From Galeopsis tetrahit (Eukaryota; Streptophyta; Magnoliopsida; Lamiales; Lamiaceae): 64,000 nucleotides of DNA. The position numbers and the translations under genes were made by a program. Of the stretch, positions 1 to 11,989 are shown in pieces. The stretch lies in NCBI GenBank assembly GCA_963675135.1, contig OY776132.1, positions 64,175,350-64,239,349 of the forward strand, written 5' to 3'. Under the pieces are notes generated by a model. The model was not told where the DNA came from and did not search any database. It was given only the letters and a program-made list of their open reading frames with translations. Position 1 is the stretch's first letter. Every line of letters begins with the position of its first letter.

Positions 1-1261
1 ATGAGGACAAAAGAGTTTGCCTCTAAATCAAGTGCTAAGAGGAAATGCCAAGGTGTACTTTATTCTAGGAGAAAGAAGAGTAATCAAGTTCAGGATGATC
101 CATTACCTGTACCTTCTGTTCCATTACTTGAATCGAATCATGTTTCTAAGAAACAGAAATCTATTTCAATGGATTCTTTGAAAGTATATGTGAATGTTAA
201 AAAGGAGCCTAGGTAAATTTATTTAATTTATTTTTCAATTTTTGTATATTTTTTTTGTTTATTCTTAACTAACATTTATTCTTTTTTTTTTTTTCCAGTT
301 CTCAGTTTGACTTTACATGTAAGCCGAAGGGACTTGTTTCTTTAATTGAAACTTTTAATGAAAAACTGAAGAATGATATAAAAAGTGTTGGGTTTGGAGG
401 GTTGTTGAAGCTGTATAATTCTTGTATGGATAGGGAGATTTTGAAGTGGCTAGTTGATAATTTTAACGATGTCAGTCAAATGTTTGAATTAGACAACTTT
501 CGTTCTTTTTCTATCACTGCAGATGACATCTATGATGTCTTTTGTATCCCCCGGATACCTTGTTGTCCGGTCCCTTTTTTTAAAAGGAATGATGAGAATG
601 ATTATTTAAAACACTTTAAAACTTCATACAATATCTTTCCTGGATCTTCTCTTCCATCTATGGAAAAAGTGTTGCGTAATCATTTTCCGAATGGGGGTGA
701 TGATTTCATCAGGGTTTTTATTTTCTATTCTTTGTTAAGCTTTCTTACTCCTACCCCCAATCGGATGGTTAGTACAAAGTATTTGAAAGTTGTTGAGGTT
801 ATTGAGAATATCCCTAAGTTCGATTAGTGTACCCTTGTACTTGAAAAGATTTGTGAAGGAGTTAGATCCTTTAAGAATGGGAACACAGTAACAAGTGGTT
901 GTTTGATGGCTCTTAGGATTATATATTTTCATAGGGTTAAATGGCAGGAGAGAGCAGCACATTATAAAATTCCGTTGATTCAGCATTGGTTAACCTTTGA
1001 AGTAGAGAAGATGTGTAAGGAAAAGTCCAGATGTGGAAAGTATGGTCCAGGAGAACTAATTGTTGGTCTTTATCCTATCACCAATTATGGTTTTGCTCGG
1101 AATATGTTCTTTATTCACACTGAACCAAATGACAATAAATGTAAGTTTTTTCCTGAAGATCATCCTAAAGATAAGGAATCTGTTGAGAATATTTTGAAAG
1201 CATCTAAAGTAAGTGGTGGAAAATTCAAGGTATGTTTTTCTTCTGAAATTGTGTGACTCTT

Positions 1262-1530
1262 GTTTATTTTTATAGTGTTGTTTATTATTAGTGAAAAGTG
1301 TTGTTTATTATTAGTGAAAAGTGGTGTCTATTATTATTGAAAAGTGTTGTTTTGTAATACTAATTTTTTTTAATTCAAAATAATTAAAAGTGGTAATTGT
1401 TATTACTGAAAAGTGGAAATAGTTATTAGTGAAAAGTGGGATCTATTATTAGTGAAAAGTGGTAACTGTTATAAGTGAAAAGTGGTAACTGTTATAAGTA
1501 AAAAGTAAAAAGTGGTAACTGTTATAAGTG
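1262..1530 (+). repeat. GAAAAGTG-motif array in intron 2 of Ulp1 copy 1
   Basis: Degenerate tandem units of about 18-25 bases of the form TTATTAGTGAAAAGTGG fill the intron. The same motif recurs in other introns and spacers of this element family (2756-3130, 4225-4450, 6470-6850, 8150-8280, 10180-10290, 38560-38722) and in reverse orientation near left-end-like positions (5158-5235, 39277-39530). Confidence 0.8.
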
Positions 1531-2755
1531 TAAATTTGTAATTGTTATTATTTAAAAGTATTTGGTGACTCTTGTTTATTTTTAAAGGTGATTATTTTAA
1601 TGTAAACTGTTATTTTTTTTTCTGTATTTTGTAGGATGTATATGATTTCTTGACATCTTTTAAGAAAGATGCCAATGAATTCAGTAACAAGTACTTGTCT
1701 GGTTTTATTGATATTAGTGAAGAGAATCCTGTGAAAAAAGATAATTCTGAGACTCCTTCACCCCCTATGGATGCTGATTTTTTCAAAGTTGTTGATCAAA
1801 TAGTGGTCAATTTCTTATCTAACAAAGAATTGGCAGAAAAGATGGAGGGTTTGAACAAGGAATCTAATTTTTCTTTCGACACTTCAAGATATGGATGGGA
1901 TTCTTCTACACTTGAAGATGTTGTTACTAATGATTTTTTGAATGAGGCCGATTTTTGTGGTGGTGATGATGTTGTTTCTGATTTTGGAGCTGGTAATGTA
2001 AGTGAAAAAGTTCCTGAAAAAAACAATGTTGGAGTTGGGTGTGTCAATGAAGAAGTTCCTGGAAAGGACAATGTTGGAGTTGGTTGTGTGAATGAAGAAG
2101 TTCCTGAAAATGATAATGTTGAAGTTGGTTGTCTTAATGAAGTAATTGCTGACAAAGATACTGCTGCTGAAAAACATGATGCTGGTGTAAAAGATAATGT
2201 TGCAGAATGTTTTGAAGAAGATAATGTTGAAATATGTGCTGTTCTGAAAAAATGTGCAGATATGGATAATGAGTTTGTTGGTGATTGTGTGAGAGACAAT
2301 GACACTGATTCTGATTTTCTTACTCGTGAGTTTTCATTCATAACTGAAGATGTGGGATATGTTTCTGATTTTATGAATAATCACAAACGGGAGCTTTCTG
2401 GAATGCAACAATTTGAAAAAGAGTTGGTGGATTTGTGTTTTTGTTCATTAGATGACAAGGCTGTTCAGTTGTAAGTATATATTTACGTTTTTATGAATTG
2501 ATATTATGTTAAATTTTGTTATTATAATCTAATTTGAGTTTTTTTTTTTTATGTTTTGTCAGGGAAAATTACTTCTTCTTTGATTTGAATAACTTTGTGT
2601 TGAAGGAAGATGTTGTAACACTTATTCCACCTCAGTGGGTTGTGAATTGTGTTATTAATGCATGGGCAATCATTTTAAATGAAGATGGTGTTGTTGGCAA
2701 CGAGAAGAGTCGTTTTGTTTTAATCTTGATCACTCTGTAAGTTACTTTTAAATCT

Positions 2756-3130
2756 GTTTTTATTTATTGAAAAGTGTTTGATTTTTATACTGAAAAGTGT
2801 TGTTCTTATTTATTGAAAAGTTGTACATTTATTGTGTTAACTATTGTTACTGAAACGTGGTATTATCTATTAGTGAAAAGTGGTAATCTATATTACTGAA
2901 AAGTGGTAATCTATATTACTGAAAAGTGTTGAGTATTGTTATTGATAAACTTGTGTATTGTTATAGAAGTGTTGAGTATTGTTATTGATAAACTTGTGTA
3001 TTGTTATATAAGTGTTGAGTATTGCTATTGAAAAGTGGTAATCTATATTACTAAAAAGTGGTAATCTATATTACTGAAAAATGGTAATCTATATTACTGA
3101 AAAGTGGTAATATGGTTTATTGAAGAGTGT
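2756..3130 (+). repeat. GAAAAGTG-motif array in intron 4 of Ulp1 copy 1
   Basis: More than a dozen degenerate copies of ATTACTGAAAAGTGGTAAT occupy nearly the whole intron. A roughly 37-base unit containing GTTGAGTATTGTTATTG is itself duplicated near 2928-3025. Confidence 0.8.
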
Positions 3131-4087
3131 TACAATCTGTAACTTTTGTTATTTTACTTTTAATTTTACAATTTATAGGGATCTTTGCAAAGCTACATGG
3201 AGAAAAAGATTAGTAGAGAACAAATGATTGTGGATATTCATGAATCTTGGAATCAGTGGCTTACTGTGACAAGAAGAAATATTGATACTGTTAAATTGAT
3301 AATTTTTTTTCTTTTCATTTTAATATTTTGTATAATTTAAGATTAATTGTTTATTTACTAATAAATTTCTTGTTGTTATGCAGATTTTCATTCCCTTTGT
3401 TATTAGTGATCACTTTTCATGTATTTGCATTAACTTTCCTGACAAGAAGATCCAGTTCTTAGATAACAGGAAGTATACTGAAGAGGAAGCTTTAAAGCCT
3501 TTCTTAACTTGTTCAAAAATGATGGTAAATTTATATTTAACCTATTTCTTTAATATTTTATATTTTAGTCATTTTGGAATAACATAAATGTTTTTTGTTA
3601 TTTTTATTATAGGTGTTTGAAATGTCTAAATTATTGAAGAAAAGGAATCGCAAATTTGCAAGTGCTATTGCAAAATTTGAATATGAACAAGTTAAATTCA
3701 CCGAGAAAGCTTCAAAGACGAGTTTTGATTGTGGTATCTTTTTAATGAATCATTTGAAATACTTCAATGGGACTGTTTATGAATCACCAAATTTGTTGAA
3801 GGTATGTTAATTTATTTTTTTACTTAACATTGTTATGGTTTTTTTTTTATTTATTTATTTAATACTGATTTAAATTGTAGGTTTGTGGTAGACGACGTCT
3901 GCGTGCAGAGTATTGTGTTAGCATTATACTTTCCCGTCACAATTAGAGCAGAGGTGATGTAATTTTAAAGCTGAAGGAGTTTTATGAAAACAAACCTCGT
4001 TTGATAGATTCAATATCTGCAAAAAGGAGGAAGGGTGTTGCAGAAAGGAAGCAAAAGGCCAATAAGAAGAACTGTGGAGAATGTTAG

Positions 4088-4839
4088 TACGGAGTAGTTA
4101 TAAATAGTCTATATTAGTTGTAGGCATATTTTAATATAGATTTGAAGTTATGTATGTTGGTAACGTTAGTTTAATGTTGAATACTAAAAATTAGTTTTGT
4201 GTTTTAAATACTTTTGAAATCATTTTGTTAATTAAAAGTGGTAATATTTTGTTTGTTAAATTTTTTAATCTCTAAAAAGTGGTAATTTATTTGAAAAGTT
4301 GTAATTTATATTAAAAGTGGTAATTTTTATTTTTACTGGAAAGTGGTAATTTATTAAAAAAAAACTTTTTTTTTTTTAAATTGGTAAATTATATTAAAGA
4401 AAAGTTTTTCTATTGTAATACAAAAGTGGTTTTTCATGTCACAGAAAAGTGTATTTCCTTTTTGGAAGTATAGATATTATAAATTTAAATTATATTTAAT
4501 TCGTATTAGACCACTTTATAAAATATAAATGATTTTTTGTAACTTGTTATGTTGTAGCGTAGTCGGTATTAGTTAAGTATGTTTTGTCCTATAGATACAC
4601 AGTTCGAGTCTTATTGTTGACTTTCTTTTTTATATTTATTTTCCCGCCCGTTATTATACTCATTATTATTTTTAGGTTGTCATTCATATTACCTGCGCGA
4701 TTTTCAATTTTCTTTTTCTGCACGCAACACGATCGCTCCTTTCTGTGATTATCAATTGTATACAGTGATTCAATTTTCACCAACGATCGGTCCTTTTCTG
4801 TGATAGACTGATTGTTTCATCTACAAAAGTTTATTCAGG
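4088..4839. other. Spacer between Ulp1 copy 1 and the FAR1-type transposase gene
   Basis: The spacer holds the 3' trailer of Ulp1 copy 1 and a GAAAAGTG-type array at 4225-4450. The sequence at 4555-4620 contains GTTCGAGTC, resembling a tRNA B box, but no convincing A box or poly(A) tail is present. The array is in right-end orientation up to about 4450 and in left-end orientation from 5158, so a junction between two adjacent elements probably lies here. I could not find a clean terminal repeat. Confidence 0.4.
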
Positions 4840-5157
4840 ATGTTTGATGAAATTGAAAAAGGTATCGTTTATTGTTTTTACGATTTTTGATTAAATACTC
4901 TGTTCTTACTGTTGTTTTTCAGATTTTTTGATTATAATTTATTTTATTTTCTTATTTTTCTTATTTGAATTACTTTGTAAGAGTACAACGTTGATGAAGT
5001 TCATCGATATATTGTTTAGTTTGATTCCCTGTTTTTTATATTCTGTTTTTTGTGTGTTTTCTGATTCGTATTAGTAGTTTACTGTAGTGTATTTGATTGT
5101 TGTTATGTTTTCTTACTTTATCATTGTTTTTTTCATAAACATTTTTCATAATTATAT

Positions 5158-5235
5158 GTTCAACACTTTTCAGTAATAACATTCAACACTTTTCAGTAAT
5201 AACATTCAACACTTTTCTATATTGAATTACACTTT
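5158..5235 (-). repeat. CACTTTTCAGTAATAA array in intron 1 of the transposase gene
   Basis: Three to four units of ACTTTTCAGTAATAACATTC lie here, the reverse orientation of the GAAAAGTG arrays elsewhere. Orientation in this family seems to follow which element end is nearer. Confidence 0.65.
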
Positions 5236-6469
5236 TCGTAATAAACAACTGTAATTTCAATATTTTTATTTAATTTTGCTGCAGGAAAGAGTATGATAGA
5301 TTTTTCAGAAAGAAGTGTTGATCAGCAGACTGATCAGTATCAGATAACTTACGATGAAGAAGATATATGTGACTTGACAACGATTAGAGATGATACATGT
5401 GATGAAGAAAATATTTATTTAAGTAATCAAGGTATTTCTTATAACACTTTTTAATTATATAATAAAATCATTTATTTTATGTTAATTATTTTTTTATTTT
5501 TTATTACAGAAATCAACTCTGAAACAAATAGTTTTTGTAGTTCTTTAATTAGTATGAGAAGAAACACTGTAGATGAGGTTTATGAGCTTTACCGTATTCA
5601 TTCAAGAGCTTTGGGTTTTAGTGTTCGAAAGTCTAGTTGTAGATTTTCTAGAGATAACAGTCGTATACAGTTGTCGAAGCAGTATGTGTGTTCTTGTCAA
5701 GGAAAAAATTGGAAAAGACTGATAGTTTAGGAAAAAAGAAAAAAAACTCACTTATTACTAGGACAGGTTGTAAGGCAATGATGAGGGCAAACTGGAATCG
5801 TGATGGTTTTTATGAGGTTGTTAAACATGTAGTTGAGCACAATCATCCATTGACAAGAGCTGAATGGAGTCATCTTCACAGATCTAAGCGTAAGATCACA
5901 AATGATAAGGCTAAAGCAATAGAAGACATGGTATCTTCGGGAATGAAAGCTACAGAGTCTTTTCGCTACATGGCACACACTGTTGGTGGAGAAGATAACA
6001 TTGGTCATACTATAAAAGATCATATCAATTTTGTAACACGATGGAAAGCCAAAATAATCGAGGGTGGTGATGCAGCAAAACTGATTGAGATGTTAAGAGA
6101 ACAAGCTTCAAAAGAGACTGATTTCTTTTATAAGGTTAGAATGGATGATGAAAGTAGGTTAGCACATGTGTTTTGGAGAGACACTATGATGAAGGAAGAT
6201 TACAATATTTTTGGAGATGTCATGGTATTTGATACCACATACAGAACTAATAGGTATGAGCTGATATGTGCTCCATTTGTTGGAGTAAACAACCATTGGA
6301 AGAATGTAATGTTTGGTTGTGCATTTATTTCCGATGAGACCGTTGAAACGTTTGAGTGGCTATTTGATGTATTCAAGAAATCTATGTCTGGGAAAACTCC
6401 TGTTACAATTTTCAGCGATCAGGATCTTGCAATGTCAAAGGCTATTGAAACAGTATGATTTCTTGTTTT

Positions 6470-6850
6470 TAATACTGTAAAGTGGTAGTTTTTAATACTG
6501 AAAAATGTTATTTCATAATACTGTAAAAGGTTAGTCTTCAATACTGAAAAATGGTATATGATTGTGCTTTTTGTTTTTCTAGTTTTTGTTGTGTGTTTGG
6601 AATTCTGGTTTGGTCTTTAATTTCAGTTATTGCTTTCTTTCATATTTTGTTACTGTAGCTAGTCAGTTAATAGTCAGAGTAAAATCTCCCCTTATATATC
6701 CACCTTATGCTTAATTTAATATACTGAAGGAAACATAATACTGAAAAGTGGTAGTCTTTAACCCTAAAAAGTGTTGTTTCATAATACTGAGAAGTGGTAG
6801 TCTGTAATAATGAAAAGTGTTGTCGCATAATACTGAAAAGTTTTGTTATT
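6470..6850 (+). repeat. GAAAAGTG-motif array in intron 3 of the FAR1-type transposase gene
   Basis: Scattered degenerate units of AATACTGAAAAGTGGTAGT occur between the donor at 6453 and the acceptor before 6870. They are less regular than the arrays in the Ulp1 introns. Confidence 0.7.
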
Positions 6851-8039
6851 TCTGTAATTTCTATTTCAGACTTTTCCAAGAACAGGGCACATATTATGCA
6901 TTTGGCACATTCAAAAAAATGATGTATCACAGTTTGGAGATTTGAAATCTGATGAGGAATTCAAGAAAATTTTCAACAAGTGTTTGTTGGGTTGTAAAAA
7001 TGAAGAAGAGTTTGAATGTTCCTGGAAGTCTATGGTTACCAACTATAAGTTGGAGAATAATGATTGGTTTAATAGACTATACAACTTGAAATTGAAGTGG
7101 TGTACTGCATTGAATAGAGATTTTTTTTCAGCTAGGATTCGATCTTCTCAAAGGAGTGAAAGTACAAATCATTATATTGGTCTTAATGCAAATTTGACCA
7201 CAAGTTTGACTGACTTTTATTCAATCTTTAAGGATCTAATTAATAGATGGAGAAGAGCTGAATTCACATGTTCAAGAGCACGTCCTGATAGTCTTTTTTC
7301 AATGGATGGACTGTTGAAGCATGCTTCAGAGGTATATACTCTTACACTTTTTACAAAATTTCAGAAAGAATTCATGAAGGGTGTTTCTTCTACTAGTTCA
7401 GTGGTTTCAGTACTACAGGACACTACTACAGTATATAGAGTGTTATCACCTCATGGGAAGAAAGTAAATGAAGTCATTTTTTACAGCACCATGAATTTAG
7501 TAACCTGTGACTGTTTGAAGTATGAAGGATTTGGTATTTTGTGTTACCATTCTTTGAGGATACTTATTATAAATTCTGTTCAAAGAATACCAGATCTTTA
7601 TATTAGTAATAGATGGACAAAGATGGCCAAATCAGAAGTGTGGGAAAAATTTAGAAAAGAAGGACAGATTAGTGATAAATTTTTTATGTCTGTACCATGG
7701 AGTCATGAAGTTACAAGGATATTCTATAACCTTGCTTTGAGAGCAGAAGGTAATGAGGAAAGTATGAAGATAATTGGAGAAGGTCTTAAAAGTTATTCAT
7801 CTGCTATTGATGCATTGAGTTCTACAAAAACTGTAAAAGGTGCAAGTTCATCATCAAAAATACTTGATCCAACTCGTATAAAAACCAAAGGCGGAGGAAA
7901 AAGAATAAAAGGACACTTTGAGACAAGTAAGAAGAGTGAAGAAAAGAAGAAGAAAAAGAATGATCAGAAAAAAGAAAATATTTATGTTGTTCAATTTCAA
8001 GAATTTGGATCTAAAACTCCTAATCCACAGTTATTTTAA

Positions 8040-8460
8040 ATTGTAATTTTTTATATTTGTATGTTCTTTTTTAAACATATAAGCTGATAAATTTTTTTCA
8101 TTTTTTAAAGTGCTTTGACTTTATTATTCTTAGTAATTTTATTCAAGTTAATGAAAGTGGTAACTAGTATTATAAAAAAGTGAAAAGTAATATTATTGAA
8201 AAGTGGTAACTATTCTTATGAAAAGTGGTAGTGTTTAATACATAAAAGTGGTAATAATGAAAACGTTGTAATAAGAATAACGTTTTTTTAAATTTTGAAT
8301 TATTAAAAAAACAAAATAAGAATAACGTTTTTACTTTGGATTCTTTATTAAAGTGTTAATAATGAAAACGTTTTTTATTAAAATAATGAAAACGTTTTTT
8401 ATTAAAATGATGAAAACGTGTTTTATTTTAATATAGTAAATTGTGGTAGTTGAAAACAAT
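8040..8460. repeat. Spacer with GAAAAGTG and GAAAACGTTTTTTATTAAAAT repeats
   Basis: The 3' trailer of the transposase gene is followed by GAAAAGTGGTAA units (8150-8260). Next are about four units of AATGAAAACGTTTTTTATTAA (8260-8420). No coding signal is seen. Confidence 0.6.
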
Positions 8461-9038
8461 AATATCTTCCGGACGATTCATATTCAAATCATCTCCCTCA
8501 TTTTTCGTCCCATCTTCTCTTCTGAAGAATCATCCACTTTCAAGCGCTTTTCATTTTTTGTTTTCCGTTTCCAGGCCTATTGAAGTATTCCTCAACAATT
8601 TTTCATCTCCGATCTTCTTCTTTAAGGTTAGTATTTATTTTCTCAAACCATTTCTTCATTTCTCTGTTTTAAAAAATTTTACAGTTCATTTTTCTATTTC
8701 TTCAGTTATTGTTCTTTTCTATTTTTTGATCCAAATAACAATCAAGTTTTATTTTAGTTCTGAGTTTATGTTTCTGCTTGTATATCGCTATATTTTTTTC
8801 CGTTATGTTTTTGTTTATGAGGTTTGTATTTTGTTTTTGCCAAATGTTAATAATTAGTGGAAAGATATATGCAATTTAGGTTAATAAAGTGTTTTATGTT
8901 TATTTTTTCGTTTGACCCACAATTTTGCATATTTTTCTGATTTTTTTTTTTTGAATTATAGGAATTTATTTTTTTACAGTAAAAATTGTGTTCTGTAATG
9001 TTTAATAAAAATGTTTTTGAATTTTTTTTTTTTTAGAT
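8461..9038 (+). promoter_or_regulatory. 5' leader with leader intron, Ulp1 copy 2
   Basis: A C/T-rich stretch at about 8461-8630 (TCTTCTCTTCTGAAG, CATCTCCGATCTTCTTC) looks like a plant 5' leader and ends in AAGGTTAGT, a good splice donor. The sequence from there to TTTTTTTTAG at 9027-9036 is T-rich and intron-like. The ATG follows three bases later at 9039. This explains the T-rich open frame on this strand without any protein. Confidence 0.55.
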
Positions 9039-11496
9039 ATGAGGACTAAAAATTCTGCTGGAAGATACACCATTGAAGACAATGAAAATCATGTTGCTGC
9101 ATCTAGTTCTAAACATCCAGTTCCAAAGAAAAGAAAGGTTAATCAAATTGATGGTGATGAGGGGTATATATTATTTTAGAATTTCAATTTTTTTATTTAT
9201 TTTAAGTTCATGTAATCAATTTTTGTATTTTTTTTTGTTTGTTTGTTTTTTGCAGCTTGTTTGATTGTTCATGTTGCCCAAGTTGTCTTCTTTTTATTAT
9301 AAATTCTCTATATTCTAAACAAAGGCAAGATATTACAAGGATAGGTTTTTGTGATCTTTTACATTTGAAAACAAGTTATTTAGATAGAAATATGGTTTCG
9401 TGGTTATTTCAAAATTTCAATCCCATTAGCCATATGGTAGAGTTAGACAATCTTCGTTCCTTTCCAATAACTGCTGATGATGTCCATGATGTTTTCATGC
9501 TTCCCCGTAATCCTATACTTCCTCTTTCTTTTTACAAAAGAAGTGATGAAAGTGCCATTATCGAAACTTTTAAGAGTGATTATATTATTTTCCCTGGTCA
9601 GTCAATTACATGTATTACAGATGCTATGATGTACAAGTTTCCTGATGGTGGTGATGATTTTATAAGAATGTTCATTTTTTATGCTTTGTTATCTTTCCTC
9701 ACTCCTCCATCAAATAGACTTATTTCCATGCAATATTTAAAACCACTTGAGGTCATTGAAGATATAAATAAGTTTGATTGGTGTTATTTTGTTCTCCAAA
9801 AGATGTGTGATGGAATAAAGTCTTATAAGTCTGGAAAAAGCAAAAAAATTGTTTCTGGATGTATGTTGCTGCTTCAAGTAGTATATATGCATAGACTTAA
9901 GTGGCAGGGATTCCCTGAACCTATCACACTTCCTTTGATTCAACACTGGGCAGCTGAGAGAGTGAAAGAAAGAAGCAAATAAGAATCTGAAGCTGGAAAG
10001 TATGGATCAGGAGAACTGGTTATTAATGTTTATCCAATTTCTTCAAGTGCTGTGAAGTTTGATGAATGTTTGAAAGGAAAGCAAACTGTTGGGCAACCAA
10101 AGTTTAAGGTAATTTTTTTTAGAAAGTATAATTCTTTTTTTTTTAAAGTGATATATATGTACTTGTGGGAAGTTAAAATTTGTATACTGAAAAGTGGTAA
10201 TTATGATTTGTTATAAGTGTAAATTTTTTGTTAAAAAAGTGTTAATTTTAACACTGAAAAGTGTTGACTCTTATTATTGAAAAGTGATCTTTTTTTAGTG
10301 AATGTTAATATATTATTTTTATTTGTAGAATGCTGATGAGTTCTTTACATCGTTGAGGGAAGATGCAAATGAATTCACTTCCAAATACATGACTGGTTTG
10401 ATTGAAATCAGTAAGGAAAATCCAGTCAAAAAGAAAGGAACAGATTCAAACAATTCTTCCCCTCCAATGGATGAAGAATTTTTTAAAGCTGTAGATGAAA
10501 TGGTCACAAACTTTGAAATGACCAGAAAATTGGTAGATTACATGCCTTCCTTTAGGCTCTTGACACCGTCTCCTGAAGATATTTCAAAATATGGATGGAC
10601 CGAATCTGTTTTGAAAGATCTTTTTGCAGATGAGAATAGAAAGGACTCTGGTACCTTAAATGTGAAGGATGTTCGTGATAGAGGGAATTTTACTGATGAA
10701 TGTTCCGGTGAAGATTTAAATGAAACTTTGATCTCTATTTCTTCAAAATACAAAAGTGGTGTTTCTGAAATCGAAGAGGAAGAGTTTTCGTTTTTGAAGG
10801 AATATCATGGTTATATTTCAGATTTCATGGTTCAACATCAATCTTCACTTATGAATATGAGAAAGTCTTACAAGGAGATTGTTGATTTGTGTTTCTGCAA
10901 TTCAAATGAGAAAGCGTTTTCATTGTGAGTATATGTTTATTTTTTATTATTAATTATACACTGATATTTTTACTTTATTTTTTCAGGGAAAAAATCTTCT
11001 TCTTTATTGATGATTACTATCTTAAAAAAAAAGATATTCAATCTCTTTTCCCGTGTCAATTTGTAAAGCAGCCTGTTATAAATGTGTGGGCCATAATTTT
11101 GAATGCAGATGAGTGCTTTGGCGGTGTACGTAGTCGCTTCATTTTCAATTTGCAGCACTCTGTAAGTTTTTTTTTTTTTGAATTACTTTTTTTTAGAGTA
11201 TTAGTTTATATTACTTTTAATTATTAATGATCCTTTTATTATTTTTCAGTCTCCTATTCAAAGCTTTTTTGACAAGAACATCAATAAGACCATGTTCATT
11301 TCTGAAGTACACCGATTTTGGAATAAGTGGCTTGGTTTGTTCGATCTTAATATTGAACTTGTTGAAATGGTATATATTTTATTTTTTTTAGTATGGAGAG
11401 ATTATAATTTTATTAAATAGTAGATTTATTTTATGTATACTAACATTTTTTTCTTTTCTGTAGATTTTTATTCCATTTTGCTTGAATAGCCACTAT
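9039..11496 (+). pseudogene. Ulp1-like (C48) protease gene, copy 2, 5' part, split by the CACTA insertion
   Basis: Exons are inferred at 9039-9162, 9256-10108, 10329-10924, 10987-11161, 11248-11369 and 11464-11496. All align with copy 1 and have good splice sites. Exon 1 encodes VPKKRKVNQ, a classical monopartite nuclear localisation signal. Exon 2 carries the conserved N-terminal block (LDNLRSFPITADDVHDVF, GGDDFIRMF). Exon 6 begins the catalytic core (IFIPFCLNSHY) and is cut after the Tyr codon by the CACTA element; the reading frame resumes at 37806. A separate TAA at 9980-9982 already interrupts exon 2, at a place where copy 1 is open. The protein would be a SUMO-type protease by family. 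Together with the upstream transposase it appears to form one MULE. Confidence 0.8.
10180..10290 (+). repeat. Short GAAAAGTG array in intron 2 of Ulp1 copy 2
   Basis: About four degenerate units lie at the same gene position as the longer array at 1262-1530 in copy 1, so the array predates the duplication or re-expands at fixed places. Confidence 0.6.
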
Positions 11497-11526
11497 CACT
11501 ACAAAAAAGAGGTGTTTTACCGACGG
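11494..11526. repeat. Left terminus of the CACTA element with TAT target duplication
   Basis: TAT (11494-11496) is followed by CACTACAAAAAAGAGG. The right end reads TTTTTGTAGTG followed by TAT (37803-37805). A 3-bp duplication and CACTA ends are diagnostic of the superfamily. Confidence 0.95.
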
Positions 11527-11960
11527 TTATGCCGACGGATATTCAGTCGGTATTGGCTCTTACCGACGGATTTCATCCGTCGTCAATGAATTGGTCGGTA
11601 GTGGTTACCGACGGAAAATATGCATCCGTCGGTATATGCCGACGGATTCCCGACGGATTCAAACCAACCCGTTTTCAAACCGGGTCGCCTGTACCGACGG
11701 ATTCAATTCCGTCGGCAGTCAAGCCAACCCGTTTTCAAACCAAGTTTTCAAACCGGGTCGCCTGTACCGACGGATCCCAAATCAAGTTTTCGTCGGTAGA
11801 TCCGTCGGTATATTCTGGACTTAAATTTTATTATTTTAATATACCGACGGAATTTTCCGTCGGTAAGTATCAAATTTTTTTTAAAAAAAATGATATTCTG
11901 TCGGCTCGCCCGTCGGTATTACCGACGCTAAACCGACGGAATAGTCCGTCGGTAAGTACC
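11518..11960. repeat. Left subterminal repeats of the CACTA element
   Basis: At least 15 copies of CCGACGGA or its complement lie in both orientations, some paired as near-palindromes such as ACCGACGGAATTTTCCGTCGGT. They match the cluster at 37390-37795. Known role in En/Spm elements: binding of the TNPA-type protein and methylation control. Confidence 0.85.
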
Positions 11961-11989
11961 AAAAATTAAAAAAAAAATTATTTGCGATC

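Larger units (their letters stand above)
1..4087 (+). pseudogene. Ulp1-like (C48) cysteine protease gene, copy 1, transposon-borne, decayed
   Basis: Eight exons are inferred from GT..AG borders and from alignment with the second copy at 9039-38412: about 1-212, 299-1229, 1635-2470, 2563-2736, 3179-3298, 3384-3524, 3613-3801 and 3881-4087. Exons 6-7 hold the Ulp1 core: SDHFSCICINF (His), FLDNR (Asp) and SFDCGIFLMNH (Cys). Ulp1 enzymes process SUMO, but most plant transposon copies have unknown substrates. The N-terminal 600 residues (LDNFRSFSITADD and GGDDFIR blocks) are shared with copy 2 and unrecognised. Exon 3 encodes acidic, Val/Glu-rich repeats near 1990-2150. Breaks: TAG at 825-827 where copy 2 has Trp, TAG at 3944-3946, and an exon-5 donor that reads AT where copy 2 has GT. 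The gene probably starts at base 1 or earlier; ATG at 1 aligns with the copy 2 start. The position of the usual oxyanion Gln is not Gln in either copy. Confidence 0.8.
4840..8039 (+). pseudogene. FAR1/MULE-type transposase (FAR1 DNA-binding, MULE and SWIM domains), one frameshift
   Basis: Four exons are inferred: 4840-4861, 5285-5431, 5510-6452 and 6870-8039, all with GT..AG introns in matching phase, giving about 760 codons. The FAR1 WRKY-GCM1-like zinc finger spans 5576-5860 (VYELYRIHSRALGFSVRK to VVEHNHPL). The MULE transposase core follows, with catalytic Asp in VFDTTYRTNRY (6227 on), Asp in FSDQDLAMSKA and Glu in RSESTNHY. The SWIM zinc finger is CDCLKYEGFGILCYH near 7510-7550, and the C-terminus is very Lys-rich. 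Known role of the family: transposase of Mutator-like elements, and ancestor of the host factors FHY3/FAR1. The reading frame slips by one base in the A run at about 5700-5712, inside the zinc finger, so this copy is probably inactive. Intron 3 is full of GAAAAGTG repeats. The 5' exon is the least certain. Confidence 0.85.

Noticed and set aside
1796..2341. 181-codon Ser/Thr-rich reverse frame
   Set aside because: Exact shadow of the acidic repeat exon of the Ulp1 gene; no independent support.
4555..4625. SINE or tRNA-like GTTCGAGTC
   Set aside because: Only a B-box-like word; no A box, tail or duplication.
8450..8857. 135-codon Phe-rich frame
   Set aside because: T-rich leader and leader intron of Ulp1 copy 2; composition explains it.
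11529..11969. 146-codon frame at the CACTA left end
   Set aside because: Made of subterminal repeats; not a gene.
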